A stretch of DNA of 64,000 nt, taken from NCBI GenBank assembly GCA_013285445.1, contig CP053448.1, forward strand, positions 1,798,001-1,862,000. The letters are read 5' to 3'. Shown here in pieces: positions 29,922 through 38,628 of the stretch. The DNA comes from Pseudomonadota bacterium. Lineage in GTDB: Bacteria; Pseudomonadota; Gammaproteobacteria; Xanthomonadales; Wenzhouxiangellaceae. Each line of letters starts with the position of its first letter. Position 1 is the stretch's first letter. The translations under genes and the position numbers were made by a program. The notes under the pieces were generated by a model that saw nothing but the letters and a program-made list of their open reading frames with translations, was not told the origin of the DNA and made no database searches.

Positions 29922-32900
29922 ATGAGCTGGCGTCTTGCGCTCGTTTGCCTGTTGCTGCTGTCCGGGCTGACCCCGGCCGGCAGCGTCCTTGCCCAGGAGC
30001 AGGCCGCCGATATCCGCGTGCTGGTGTTCGAGCAGGGCCGGCCCGTGCCCGGTCTGCGGGTGGAAATCGGCGAACAGGCCGGACAGACGGACGCCGACGG
30101 AACCTGGCAGGGCCGCGTGCGGCCCGGCGATACGCGCCTGGCCCTCTACGAGCACTCGATGGCGCTGGCCGTGATGCCGGTGCGCGTTCACGCCGGCGAG
30201 GTGGCGCAGTACATCGTTACCCTGACCGGCGAGCAGCGGCGGGCGTTGGTCAGCGTCGAAAGCTCGCACGGGGAAGGGCAGCCGTCGCTGGAGCAGGCAC
30301 GACCGACTGCCGCCGTCGACAACGGTGAAGGCGTACTGCTCGGTCGCGTGGTCTCCACTGAGAACGGATCGCCCGTGGCCGGTGCGCGGATCTTTGTCAG
30401 CGGCACGCCGATCGAGGCCCGTACCGACGAAGACGGTCGGTTTCAGTTCGAGTTGCCGGTCGGCGAATACGCCGTGTCGGTGCTCCACAGCGAGTTTGCC
30501 ACGCGCACCGTCGACGGTGTCCGCATCGAAGCCGACAGCGAAACGCGCCGCGACTTCGAGCTGCCGCCGGCCGGTCTGGAGCTGGCCGAATACGTGGTGA
30601 TCGAGCCCTACATCGCCGGAAGCCTGTCGTCGGTCGTCGCGATTCGCCGCGAGTCGACAGCCGTCACAGACGTACTCAGCGCCGAGCAGATCTCTCGTGC
30701 CGGCGATTCCGATGCCGGGGCTGCGCTCAAGCGCGTCACCGGACTGACCCTGGTCGATGGCCAGTTCATCTACGTGCGCGGGCTCGGCGAGCGCTATTCC
30801 AGTGTTCGCCTCAACCATTCCAGCCTCCCCAGTCCCGATCCGACCCGGCGCGTGCTGCCGATGGATCTGTTTCCGACTGACATCATCAGCCAGATCGTCA
30901 TTCAGAAGACGGCCGATTCGTCCATGCCGGGGCAATTCGGTGGCGGGACCGTTCAGCTCACCACCCTCGGTTTTCCGGATGAAGCACTGTTCAGCATCGG
31001 CGTCAGCACGGCCTATCACAGTAAATCGACCGGCCAGACCGGCATGAGCTATCCTGGCGGCGGGCGCGACTGGACCGGCTATGATGATGGCACGCGGGAA
31101 GTGCCGCCGCTACTGGCCGAGCGAATCGCCGATGGCGCGTTCCTGCGTCCCTCGAATGTCTTCAATCCCGACGGGGTATCTCCGGAAGAGCTCGAAGCGA
31201 TTGGTGAGGAACTGGCCGAAAAATCGGCCTACAGCGTCAACAAGAAATCGTTGCCGGCCGACCGCAGTCTGTCCGTTTCGGCCGGCAATTCATTCCAGGT
31301 TGGTCAGGATTCACGCTGGGGTTTTCTCAGCGCGGTTCGCTACAGCGATCAGTGGCGCCTGAGCGAGGAGACGCGCAATTCCTTCCGCTTTAGCAATACC
31401 GGTCTGCAGCCCAGGGACGAGCAGATTATCCAGCGCACCGTGCGCAACATTGACTTGAGCGCTTTTCTCAACGCTGGACTGGACCTGTCTGACTGGACGC
31501 GGCTGGGTTTCAACCTCATGCTACTGCGCCAGTCCGAGGATGAAACGCGCTTCTCTGAAGGCATCCAGGACAGTCAGCAGCTGCAGCGCTTTAGCCTGGA
31601 ATGGACGGAAAACGAGCTGTTCTCGAGACAGGTTTACGGTGAGCACCGCATTGAGCGTATCAGTCTTCAGGTTGACTGGCAACACACTGATGCGCGCGCC
31701 AGCCGTGAGGATCCCAACAGTCGAACCTGGCGTCGGGACGACGACAATGAAGATGGCATATTCAATTTTTCCAGGCGGGCGGACGGCAATTCCCAGTCCT
31801 GGACGACAGTCGATGACGACTTGAGCAACTGGTCGCTGGACCTCACTCAGACGCTGCCTGATTTCGGTCCGGTGCGCGTGACTCTGCGCGGCGGGCTGGA
31901 CCGGATCGAGCGGTCCCGCGAATCGACCATCCGGACGTTCAGCTTTGTCGGTGCCATTCCTGGCGACAGCGGGAGTCTGGGCCAGGAAGAAATACTGGCA
32001 CCGGAGCTGATCGGTCCGCGTGGCTTGCGCCTGCGAGAGGGCACTACGCCCACCGACAACTATACGGCACAGCAAAGCCTAAATGCGCGCTACGCAATGC
32101 TGGAGGCTGATCTGTTCGACAGGCTCTCGCTAGTGGCCGGACTGCGCATGGAAGATAATTTCCAGGAAGTGATCTCGAATAACCTGACCGATCCGACGGC
32201 ACCGCCGACAGTAGGCACGATCGATGAAAGCGATGAATTGCAGTCGGCATCAGTGACCTGGCAGTTCATGGACAGCGCCCAGCTGCGTCTTGGGTATTCA
32301 GAAACCCTGTCGCGTCCGGACTTCCGTGAGATCTCGCCCAGCCCCTTCATTGATCCTCTGATCGACCTGAGAACCGTCGGCAACCCGGATCTGCGCGTTT
32401 CGTCGATCGAAAACTACGATGCGCGCATCGAGTATTACTTTAGCGAAGTCGACAGTGTTTCACTGGCCTGGTTTTCCAAGGACATTGACGATCCGATCGA
32501 GCGCATCTCCTCGTCCGGCGGCTCAGGCACCATCATTACCCTGCAAAACGCATTGGGTGCAAACGTCAAGGGCTGGGAGCTCGATTTCTACCGCGGGTTT
32601 GGGTTCGTCAACGAGTGGGGCTGGCTCGATCGAATCCGGCTGGGATGGCTGCGCGAGATTGGCCTGGAGAATTATTACGCGGCGGCCAACTACGCCGATA
32701 TCACCAGCAGCGTGAGCATCGACCCGAGCGCGTCCAATTCGACCAATCCCGACCGGGCGCTGCAGGGCGCCTCCCCCTGGGTCGCCAATGTTCAGGTTGG
32801 CTACAACAGCCCCTCAGAGCGCTTCGAGTGGACGCTGGCCTATAACAATTTTGGTGAACGGATCTCGCGTGCAGGTACGCTGGGCCAGCCCGATATATTC

Positions 32901-33080
32901 GAACAGCCATTTGGCCAGCTCGACTTCAATTTCAAATACCGCTTTGGCGACCACTGGCAGCTGGGCCTGAGTATCGACAACCTGCTTGATCCGGCGGTCG
33001 AGTTCACCCAGGGAGACGAGATCACACGCCGCTACAAGCGTGGACGCAAGTTTGGTCTGTCGTTTCGCTATACCCGGTAG
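29922..33080 (+). CDS. TonB-dependent outer membrane receptor with two N-terminal carboxypeptidase-regulatory-like domains
   Basis: A signal peptide (LALVCLLLLSGLTPAGSVLAQ) comes first. Two Ig-like carboxypeptidase-regulatory modules follow at about residues 28-105 and 135-215 (GRVVSTENGSPVAGARIFVS, RTDEDGRFQFELPVGEYAVS). The plug (about 220-345) contains GAALKRVTGLTLVDGQFIYV and RGLGERYSSVRLN. The rest, to residue 1052, is a 22-strand-type barrel with NPDLRVSSIENYDARIEYYF. The ATG at 29922 has GAGGAA 7 bases upstream. The substrate is unknown. Placement behind its own ExbBD-TonB and a candidate Pho box suggests a phosphorus compound or phosphate (inference). Confidence 0.88.
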   Translation: MSWRLALVCLLLLSGLTPAGSVLAQEQAADIRVLVFEQGRPVPGLRVEIGEQAGQTDADGTWQGRVRPGDTRLALYEHSMALAVMPVRVHAGEVAQYIVTLTGEQRRALVSVESSHGEGQPSLEQARPTAAVDNGEGVLLGRVVSTENGSPVAGARIFVSGTPIEARTDEDGRFQFELPVGEYAVSVLHSEFATRTVDGVRIEADSETRRDFELPPAGLELAEYVVIEPYIAGSLSSVVAIRRESTAVTDVLSAEQISRAGDSDAGAALKRVTGLTLVDGQFIYVRGLGERYSSVRLNHSSLPSPDPTRRVLPMDLFPTDIISQIVIQKTADSSMPGQFGGGTVQLTTLGFPDEALFSIGVSTAYHSKSTGQTGMSYPGGGRDWTGYDDGTREVPPLLAERIADGAFLRPSNVFNPDGVSPEELEAIGEELAEKSAYSVNKKSLPADRSLSVSAGNSFQVGQDSRWGFLSAVRYSDQWRLSEETRNSFRFSNTGLQPRDEQIIQRTVRNIDLSAFLNAGLDLSDWTRLGFNLMLLRQSEDETRFSEGIQDSQQLQRFSLEWTENELFSRQVYGEHRIERISLQVDWQHTDARASREDPNSRTWRRDDDNEDGIFNFSRRADGNSQSWTTVDDDLSNWSLDLTQTLPDFGPVRVTLRGGLDRIERSRESTIRTFSFVGAIPGDSGSLGQEEILAPELIGPRGLRLREGTTPTDNYTAQQSLNARYAMLEADLFDRLSLVAGLRMEDNFQEVISNNLTDPTAPPTVGTIDESDELQSASVTWQFMDSAQLRLGYSETLSRPDFREISPSPFIDPLIDLRTVGNPDLRVSSIENYDARIEYYFSEVDSVSLAWFSKDIDDPIERISSSGGSGTIITLQNALGANVKGWELDFYRGFGFVNEWGWLDRIRLGWLREIGLENYYAAANYADITSSVSIDPSASNSTNPDRALQGASPWVANVQVGYNSPSERFEWTLAYNNFGERISRAGTLGQPDIFEQPFGQLDFNFKYRFGDHWQLGLSIDNLLDPAVEFTQGDEITRRYKRGRKFGLSFRYTR

Positions 33081-33189
33081 GCGTTGTAACGCAATTGTCG
33101 CAAATCTGAAAGCCGACTATCACAAGCCTTGACTATTGTCAGGGCTCCAGATGCAACTGGTATTTTTTAATCCAAAGCAGGAGGTTCAC
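33081..33189 (+). promoter_or_regulatory. leader of the large secreted protein: possible promoter and very strong ribosome-binding site
   Basis: AGGAGG at 33179-33184, 5 bases before the GTG at 33190, is the strongest ribosome-binding site in this cluster. Upstream, TTGTCA and the extended -10 TGGTATTTT are 19 bp apart, so an internal promoter is possible. Together they suggest the secreted protein is made in larger amounts than the receptor. Confidence 0.4.
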
Positions 33190-34953
33190 GTGAAGCTTAG
33201 TTCTATTTTCAAGGCGTCCAGTCTGGCGCTGGCTGGCGTATTGGTCGCTGGCGCGACCCAGGCCGCCATGAAGCCAACCGAGACGCTCGATGGCAACTGG
33301 TTCAGCCCCAGCGAGTCCGGGCGCGGTATTTCCCTCGATTATTTGCCGAATCCCGACGGCAGCGGGCTGCTCTTTGGCGCCGTGTTCAGCTTCGACGGCG
33401 ACGGCAATCCGTTCTGGCTGGTATTCAACATGCTCTTTCAGGAGCACCAGTTCCAGGCCTCCGGTGACGTGTTCTTCGTCAGCGGCGGCAGCTTCGGGTT
33501 TCCGTTTTCCGCGCCCACTGTCGATACCGTCGGTTCGGCCGAGGTTGTGCTGAACAGCTGCACTTCGATTGACGTCGTTTTCGATCTGGACAACGAGCTG
33601 GGAATCGAAGACGTTGCGCTTGAGGGGCTGACGCCGGTTTCTGAAGCCGCCCACCCGCAGTGTGTCTACGTCAACGAGTTCTCCGGCTGCCCCGCTTTTG
33701 CCACGGCGGCCCAGGGACTGGAGCGCGCCTGTGTGCTCAGTGGGGTCTACGAGGATCAGGACCTGCTGCTGACCAACGACACCACCTGGGTGCTCAATGG
33801 CCTGGTACAGATTGGCAATGACAACGCCAACCAGTCGACCGTCACGATCGAACCGGGCTCGGTTCTGGTCGGCGCCGGCGGTACGGCAGACTATCTCTAC
33901 GTCAATCCGGGCTCGAAGATCTACGCTGAAGGACTGCCGTATGCGCCGATCGTCCTGACCACACCGAACGATGGTTTTATTGCCGATACGGTTCCGCAGC
34001 CCGGCGAAGTCGGCGGTCTGGTGGTTTCCGGCAACGCGCCGTGCAACTCCAGCCCGGACGACAACCTGTGCTTCTCGGAGTTTGATCCGACCCTGCGCTA
34101 TGGCGGCGACGATCCGGCCGACAGCAGCGGCGTGATCAAGTACTGGCAGGTGCGTTACGGCGGCTTCGAATTCCAGCCCAACCGTGAAGTGAATGCATTC
34201 ACGTTGCAGGGCGTGGGCAACGGCACGACCATCAGTTTTCTGCAGGCCTATGCTGGCCTCGACGATGCCATTGAGTTCTTCGGCGGCACCGCCAACGCCC
34301 GCTACATCGTCGGCACGGCCGGTAACGATGACGGCTTTGACTGGGACGAAGGCTTCTCGGGCAAGATTCAGTACGGCCTGATGGTCTACACCGACGCGTC
34401 CAATGGCGACCACGGTTTCGAGTCGGCCAACAATCCCGACAACGACGACGCCTTGCCTCGTGCTACGCCGGTCGTTTCCAACGTCACTCTGGTTGGCGCG
34501 GCAGGCACTGGCGATGGCATCCGCTTCAAGGAAGGCACGGCTGGCCAGGTCTGGAACGCGGTCGTCACCGGCTTCGAAGCCAACTGTATCCGGTTTGTCG
34601 ATATCCCGACCTACACCGCTGCCGGTGCCCCGGCTGCTCTGACCGGCGATACAGCGATTGCCGGCACCATCATCAACAACTGCGGCAGCCTGTTCCGCGA
34701 CGAGGATGGTTCGCCATGGACGGTTCAGCAGCTGTTCGAAAGCCTGCCGGGCAATGAAGTGGCCGATCCGATGCTTGACGGCTTCATGCCGATGGACGGT
34801 TCGCCTGCGCTGTCGGGCGGCTTGCGCGTTGTTGATCTGGCCACCGGTGAACCGGTCGAGTTCTTTGACTTCGTGCCTTATCGCGGCGCCTTCGGCACCA
34901 TCGACTGGACGGCCGGTTGGACGCACGATGTGCTCGGCCAGAACGCGTTTTGA
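33190..34953 (+). CDS. large secreted protein with predicted parallel-beta architecture
   Basis: A signal peptide (LSSIFKASSLALAGVLVAGATQA) precedes a 560-residue mature protein with two parts. The first about 130 residues form a beta-rich domain (GNWFSPSESGRGISLDYLPN, DGDGNPFWLVFNM) with cysteines. The second begins near residue 170 with CVLSGVYEDQDLLLTNDTTW, then VTIEPGSVLVGAGG, YVNPGSKIYAEG and PIVLTT. This reads like a beta-helix family often found next to TonB receptors. It has no catalytic motif I recognise and may be a substrate-capturing partner of the receptor (inference). GTG at 33190 is the start because AGGAGG is 5 bases upstream and the signal peptide follows. Confidence 0.75.
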   Translation: MKLSSIFKASSLALAGVLVAGATQAAMKPTETLDGNWFSPSESGRGISLDYLPNPDGSGLLFGAVFSFDGDGNPFWLVFNMLFQEHQFQASGDVFFVSGGSFGFPFSAPTVDTVGSAEVVLNSCTSIDVVFDLDNELGIEDVALEGLTPVSEAAHPQCVYVNEFSGCPAFATAAQGLERACVLSGVYEDQDLLLTNDTTWVLNGLVQIGNDNANQSTVTIEPGSVLVGAGGTADYLYVNPGSKIYAEGLPYAPIVLTTPNDGFIADTVPQPGEVGGLVVSGNAPCNSSPDDNLCFSEFDPTLRYGGDDPADSSGVIKYWQVRYGGFEFQPNREVNAFTLQGVGNGTTISFLQAYAGLDDAIEFFGGTANARYIVGTAGNDDGFDWDEGFSGKIQYGLMVYTDASNGDHGFESANNPDNDDALPRATPVVSNVTLVGAAGTGDGIRFKEGTAGQVWNAVVTGFEANCIRFVDIPTYTAAGAPAALTGDTAIAGTIINNCGSLFRDEDGSPWTVQQLFESLPGNEVADPMLDGFMPMDGSPALSGGLRVVDLATGEPVEFFDFVPYRGAFGTIDWTAGWTHDVLGQNAF

Positions 34954-34994
34954 TTGACCGGATCAAACAGTAATCAGACTCTGTGATCCTTTAC

Positions 34995-35026
34995 GGGGCG
35001 TCGCATTTGCGGCGCCCCGCTTTTTT
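34995..35026 (+). terminator. rho-independent terminator of the TonB operon
   Basis: GGGGCGTCGC and GCGGCGCCCC form a 10-bp stem (one G-U pair) with the loop ATTT. The stem is followed within two bases by six T residues. It closes the 24.8-35.0 kb gene run. Confidence 0.92.
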
Positions 35027-35068
35027 GGGGAGGCTGGAGTGCGTAACCCGGTGTCCCGGTTTTCCGGT

Positions 35069-37285
35069 TCAGACCGGTCCGGCGCGGGCCAGCGTGCTGT
35101 CTGCAAGGGCCTCCGGTAACGTCGCGATGGGCGCGGGACGGCCGATCAGATAGCCCTGCATTCGATCGATGCCGGCTTCTGCCAGTGCTTCGGCCACCTC
35201 TCCGGTCTCCACGCATTCGGCAACCGTCACCTTGCCCATGGTCTGGGCCAGTCGGTTGATCTCCCGTATAAACTCGAATGCGCTGCGGTCCTGGGCGATG
35301 TCGCGCACGAAAATGCCGTCGATCTTGAGACAGTCGACCGGCAGGTGGCGCAAGTAGCTCATTGAGGACACCCCGGTACCGAAGTCATCGAGGGCAATGC
35401 TGCATCCACCGCGATGGGCCCGCTCGAGCACGGTACGGGCCTGTTCGAGATTGCTGATCAAGGCGGTTTCGGTCACCTCCAGACACAGCTTCCCGAGCAG
35501 GTCCCGGTGGCGGTCAATCAGGCCACCGAGATGATCGAGAAAGCATCGGTCGCCGAGGCTGCGGCCCGACAGGTTGACGTTGATGCGATCGAGTGATGCG
35601 AGTGCTTTTTCGTGGTCCCGCATCCAGTCCAGCAGACTGTCGAGCACCCAGCGGTCGATCTGCTGGGCAAGAAAGTAGCGCTCTGCGGCGGGCATGAACT
35701 TCGCTGCGGCAATCGGCTCATTCTGCGCTTCAGATGGCTGCATCCTGATCAGAATCTCAACCGCCTTGATGCGATGCGGCGGTGGTCCGACCGCAACGAT
35801 CGGTTGCCAGTAAAGCCGCATGCGCTGTTCGCTGAGTGCGTGATGGATGCGATCGATCCAGACCCGTTCACCGAATCGCTCGGCCAGGCGCCGGTCGTCC
35901 GGTTTCCAGACGTGAACGCGGTCACCGCCGTCTTCCTTGGCGGCCAGGCAGGCGCAGTCGACGCGACGCAGCACGTCCGGCATGCGGTCTGTGGCGGGCT
36001 GAAACGATACCAGGCCAATGCTCAGCCCGATGTGCTGATAGCCGAGCAAGGGTTCTGGCGGACGCCGATGAAGATCGGCCAGCAATTTTTCGCCGCAGGC
36101 CACCGCACCCTGCAAACTGCGTTCGGGCAAGAGCACGGCGAACTCGTCGGCGCCAAGGCGCGCGATCGGCGTTCCAGCAGGAAAGCCACGCTTGAGCCGG
36201 TCGGCCAGTGCACGCAGCACCTCGTCCGCCACAGCGTGGCCGACGGTGTCGTTGACAATACGAAACCGGTCCACATTGATGTGCAGCAAGACATGTTCGA
36301 CGGCTGATGGCTGCTCGCACAGCGCTTCGAGCTGTCGCTCGAACGCATGTCGGGACAGCAGGCCTGTCAGTCTGTCGTACCGGGTGAGATGAACGAGGCG
36401 TGCCTGCGCTTGCCGGGTCTGACGGCGTGACATGAGCAGGCGAACCAGCAGCCACAGGCACAGCATGACCAGGGCGAGGGCAATGACGCCGCTGATCATT
36501 CGGAAACCGGCCGCTTCATCGGACGAACCATCATCGCTGTAGGGCTGCAGCCAGCGCGCGTAGATGCGGTCGAACTCGCCGCTGGACATGACCTCGTCGA
36601 GCCCGCGATTGAGGGTCTCGAGCAGCGCCTGGTTTCCCTCCCTGACCGCCAGCGCGTATTCGACCGGCAGCACCGGCGGGCCGGAAACCGCCAGACGCTC
36701 GAGCCGGCGCTCCTGCAGGGTGTAGCGACTGCGGTATTCGGTCAGCAGGGCGGCGTCATGTCCACCGCGGGCCAGGAGTTCCAGGCCTTCGGCGTCGGTC
36801 TCGACCAGCACCAGCTCGACCTGCAGGCCGGACGACTGCAGGTATTCGTGGCTATAGGCCTGGCGCTGAACGATGACCGACCTGCCGGCCAGTTCCTCGA
36901 TGCTGTTGATCCGCTCTGCCGTGGCCGGAATGAAGATCCGGTGATGGACGATCAGGTGGGGGCGGGCGAAGTCGACCTGCTGTGCGCGCTGTTCGGAGAC
37001 GAACATCCCGAGTACGTCGATTTCGCCGGTCTGCAGGGCCTCCCGCATGGTCTCCCACGAGCTGAGGCGAAAGCGCACTTCACTGCCGGTCGCATCGGCA
37101 ACGGCTCGCATCAGGTCGATATTGAAACCGACCGGCTCACCCGCTGGGCCCAGGCTTTCGTAGGGGCGATACCCGGCTTCGCCGCCAACAACGATCGGAT
37201 CCGCCGCCGCACGGGTCCCGAGCCCCAGCAGCACGATGCTGACCACGACAAATCGCCTGACCGGACCTGCGCTGAAAGACCCCAC
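35069..37285 (-). CDS. periplasmic solute-binding/GGDEF/EAL cyclic-di-GMP signalling protein
   Basis: A signal/membrane segment (residues 10-28) precedes an SBP_bac_3-type periplasmic domain (IVVGGEAGYRPYESLG, GFNIDLMRAVADATG). After it come a membrane helix (about 268-288), a GGDEF domain (about 300-460) and an EAL domain (about 490-735). The GGDEF motif is degenerate (RLGADEF). The EAL motif reads EIL, but the metal and catalytic residues NLSG, EVTE, DDFGTG, LKIDG, ECVE and QGYLIGRP are kept. Likely activity is therefore c-di-GMP hydrolysis controlled by a bound amino acid or similar solute. GTG start at 37285 with GAGGG 8 bases upstream. Divergent from a diguanylate cyclase. Confidence 0.88.
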   Translation of the reverse strand: MGSFSAGPVRRFVVVSIVLLGLGTRAAADPIVVGGEAGYRPYESLGPAGEPVGFNIDLMRAVADATGSEVRFRLSSWETMREALQTGEIDVLGMFVSEQRAQQVDFARPHLIVHHRIFIPATAERINSIEELAGRSVIVQRQAYSHEYLQSSGLQVELVLVETDAEGLELLARGGHDAALLTEYRSRYTLQERRLERLAVSGPPVLPVEYALAVREGNQALLETLNRGLDEVMSSGEFDRIYARWLQPYSDDGSSDEAAGFRMISGVIALALVMLCLWLLVRLLMSRRQTRQAQARLVHLTRYDRLTGLLSRHAFERQLEALCEQPSAVEHVLLHINVDRFRIVNDTVGHAVADEVLRALADRLKRGFPAGTPIARLGADEFAVLLPERSLQGAVACGEKLLADLHRRPPEPLLGYQHIGLSIGLVSFQPATDRMPDVLRRVDCACLAAKEDGGDRVHVWKPDDRRLAERFGERVWIDRIHHALSEQRMRLYWQPIVAVGPPPHRIKAVEILIRMQPSEAQNEPIAAAKFMPAAERYFLAQQIDRWVLDSLLDWMRDHEKALASLDRINVNLSGRSLGDRCFLDHLGGLIDRHRDLLGKLCLEVTETALISNLEQARTVLERAHRGGCSIALDDFGTGVSSMSYLRHLPVDCLKIDGIFVRDIAQDRSAFEFIREINRLAQTMGKVTVAECVETGEVAEALAEAGIDRMQGYLIGRPAPIATLPEALADSTLARAGPV

Positions 37286-37393
37286 ACGGCCAACCCTCGA
37301 TGAGCTGACCCAAGCCTAGCGCGTAAAGACCGACAGCGCCAGCGGGGTATACGCTGGCAGTCGGGCTCGATATGCCCTAAGCTGACGCCGATC

Positions 37394-37407
37394 GATCGCT
37401 AGCGATC
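37394..37407. promoter_or_regulatory. 14-bp perfect palindrome in the divergent c-di-GMP gene promoter
   Basis: GATCGCTAGCGATC lies 28 bases upstream of the diguanylate cyclase start and about 110 bases from the divergent gene. It is the only clear dyad in the 149-bp intergenic stretch and is a candidate operator shared by both genes. Confidence 0.4.
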
Positions 37408-37434
37408 AAGGGCTCGGGATCGTGGAGGGAAGGG

Positions 37435-38622
37435 ATGAAGTCAGCGCCGCTGGGATTTCGGTTCTCGGCGCCTGCCCTGGAGCAGGCCTACCAGAACGCG
37501 CTGGGCAGCGAGAAGATACGCCTGAGCCGGTTCGCGTCGATTCTGGCGCTGACGCTCAATCTTGCCTTTGGCCTGCTCGATATCTGGGCCATGCCGTCTG
37601 CTCTGACGACGGCATGGCTGCTGCGGGCGGTCATCGTTGGCGGCGTGCTTCCGGTTTTGCTTCTGACCTGGCAACCGTTCTTCCTCAGGCACTACACCGG
37701 CCTGATGGTCTACATGTTCACGGTCATGGCGGCCGGTGTTGCGCTCATGATCCTGTTGGCCGAACCCGCTGACACGGCAGCAGAGGTCTACGCCGGAGGG
37801 CTCGTACTGATCATCGCCGGTGTCTACATGCTGACCTATCTCGGGCTCCTGATCAGCAGCCTGCTGGCGTTTGCCATCATCATGGCCTATGGCGCGATCG
37901 GCTTGTTCGGGCAGGATTTCACCACACCGGACAAGCTACCTGTCTATATCGCCAACCTGTTCTTTCTCGGCGGTATCACGCTGGTGGGCGCGGTGAGCCA
38001 GGCGCTGCGCGACCGTTACTCGCGCGAGAATTTCCTGTTTCGGCGCTCCCTTGAGCGCGACGTGCGGCTGCGCGAGGAACAGGCGCGGCAGGCCAGCTGG
38101 CTGGCCGAGCACGACACCCTGACCCGTCTGCCCAACCGTCGACAGCTAAAACGGGCGATATCGGACAGGCTTGCCCAAGCCGGCTCTGCCGGGACAGTGC
38201 GGGTCGCGATACTGTATCTGGATCTCGACGGGTTCAAGCCGGTCAACGATCGACATGGCCATGCCGCCGGCGACCGTGTGCTGGCCAGCATCGGCAGACG
38301 ATTGCGGCGCGAGCTGGACGACAATATGCTGATTGCACGAATCGGTGGCGATGAATTCGCAGCCGTGGCCCGCTTTGATGAAGGTCGTATGGCCGAACTG
38401 CCGGCGCTGGCCGAGCGGCTGGCCGCGCTGATACAACAGCCGCTCGAGCTGCGCGGACAGCAGCTGCGGCTTTCGGCCAGTATCGGAGCAGTCGTTTACC
38501 CGGATGACGGACAGACCGCCGATGAACTGATTCATGCCGCCGACGTCTGGATGTACCGCGCCAAGCGCACCGAGGGCGAGTACCTGGCCTGCAGTGACGC
38601 GCTGCTGCAACTGATCGGCTGA
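37435..38622 (+). CDS. membrane diguanylate cyclase (GGDEF)
   Basis: Six hydrophobic segments fill residues about 35-195 (for example LLRAVIVGGVLPVLLLTW and LVLIIAGVYMLTYLGLLI), an uncharacterised membrane sensor. A short coiled linker and a complete GGDEF domain follow: EHDTLTRLPNRRQLKRAI, YLDLDGFKPVNDRHGHAAGD and the intact active site RIGGDEFAAV. It should make cyclic-di-GMP. AGGGA just upstream of the ATG supports the start. The neighbour transcribed in the opposite direction is a likely phosphodiesterase, so the pair may act in opposition. Confidence 0.92.
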   Translation: MKSAPLGFRFSAPALEQAYQNALGSEKIRLSRFASILALTLNLAFGLLDIWAMPSALTTAWLLRAVIVGGVLPVLLLTWQPFFLRHYTGLMVYMFTVMAAGVALMILLAEPADTAAEVYAGGLVLIIAGVYMLTYLGLLISSLLAFAIIMAYGAIGLFGQDFTTPDKLPVYIANLFFLGGITLVGAVSQALRDRYSRENFLFRRSLERDVRLREEQARQASWLAEHDTLTRLPNRRQLKRAISDRLAQAGSAGTVRVAILYLDLDGFKPVNDRHGHAAGDRVLASIGRRLRRELDDNMLIARIGGDEFAAVARFDEGRMAELPALAERLAALIQQPLELRGQQLRLSASIGAVVYPDDGQTADELIHAADVWMYRAKRTEGEYLACSDALLQLIG

Positions 38623-38628
38623 TTTGCG

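Noticed and set aside
33139..34926. Minus-strand open frame of 595 codons opposite the large secreted protein
   Set aside because: Low-complexity, Arg/Gln/Val-rich translation without motifs. The plus strand has a signal peptide and the best ribosome-binding site of the region.
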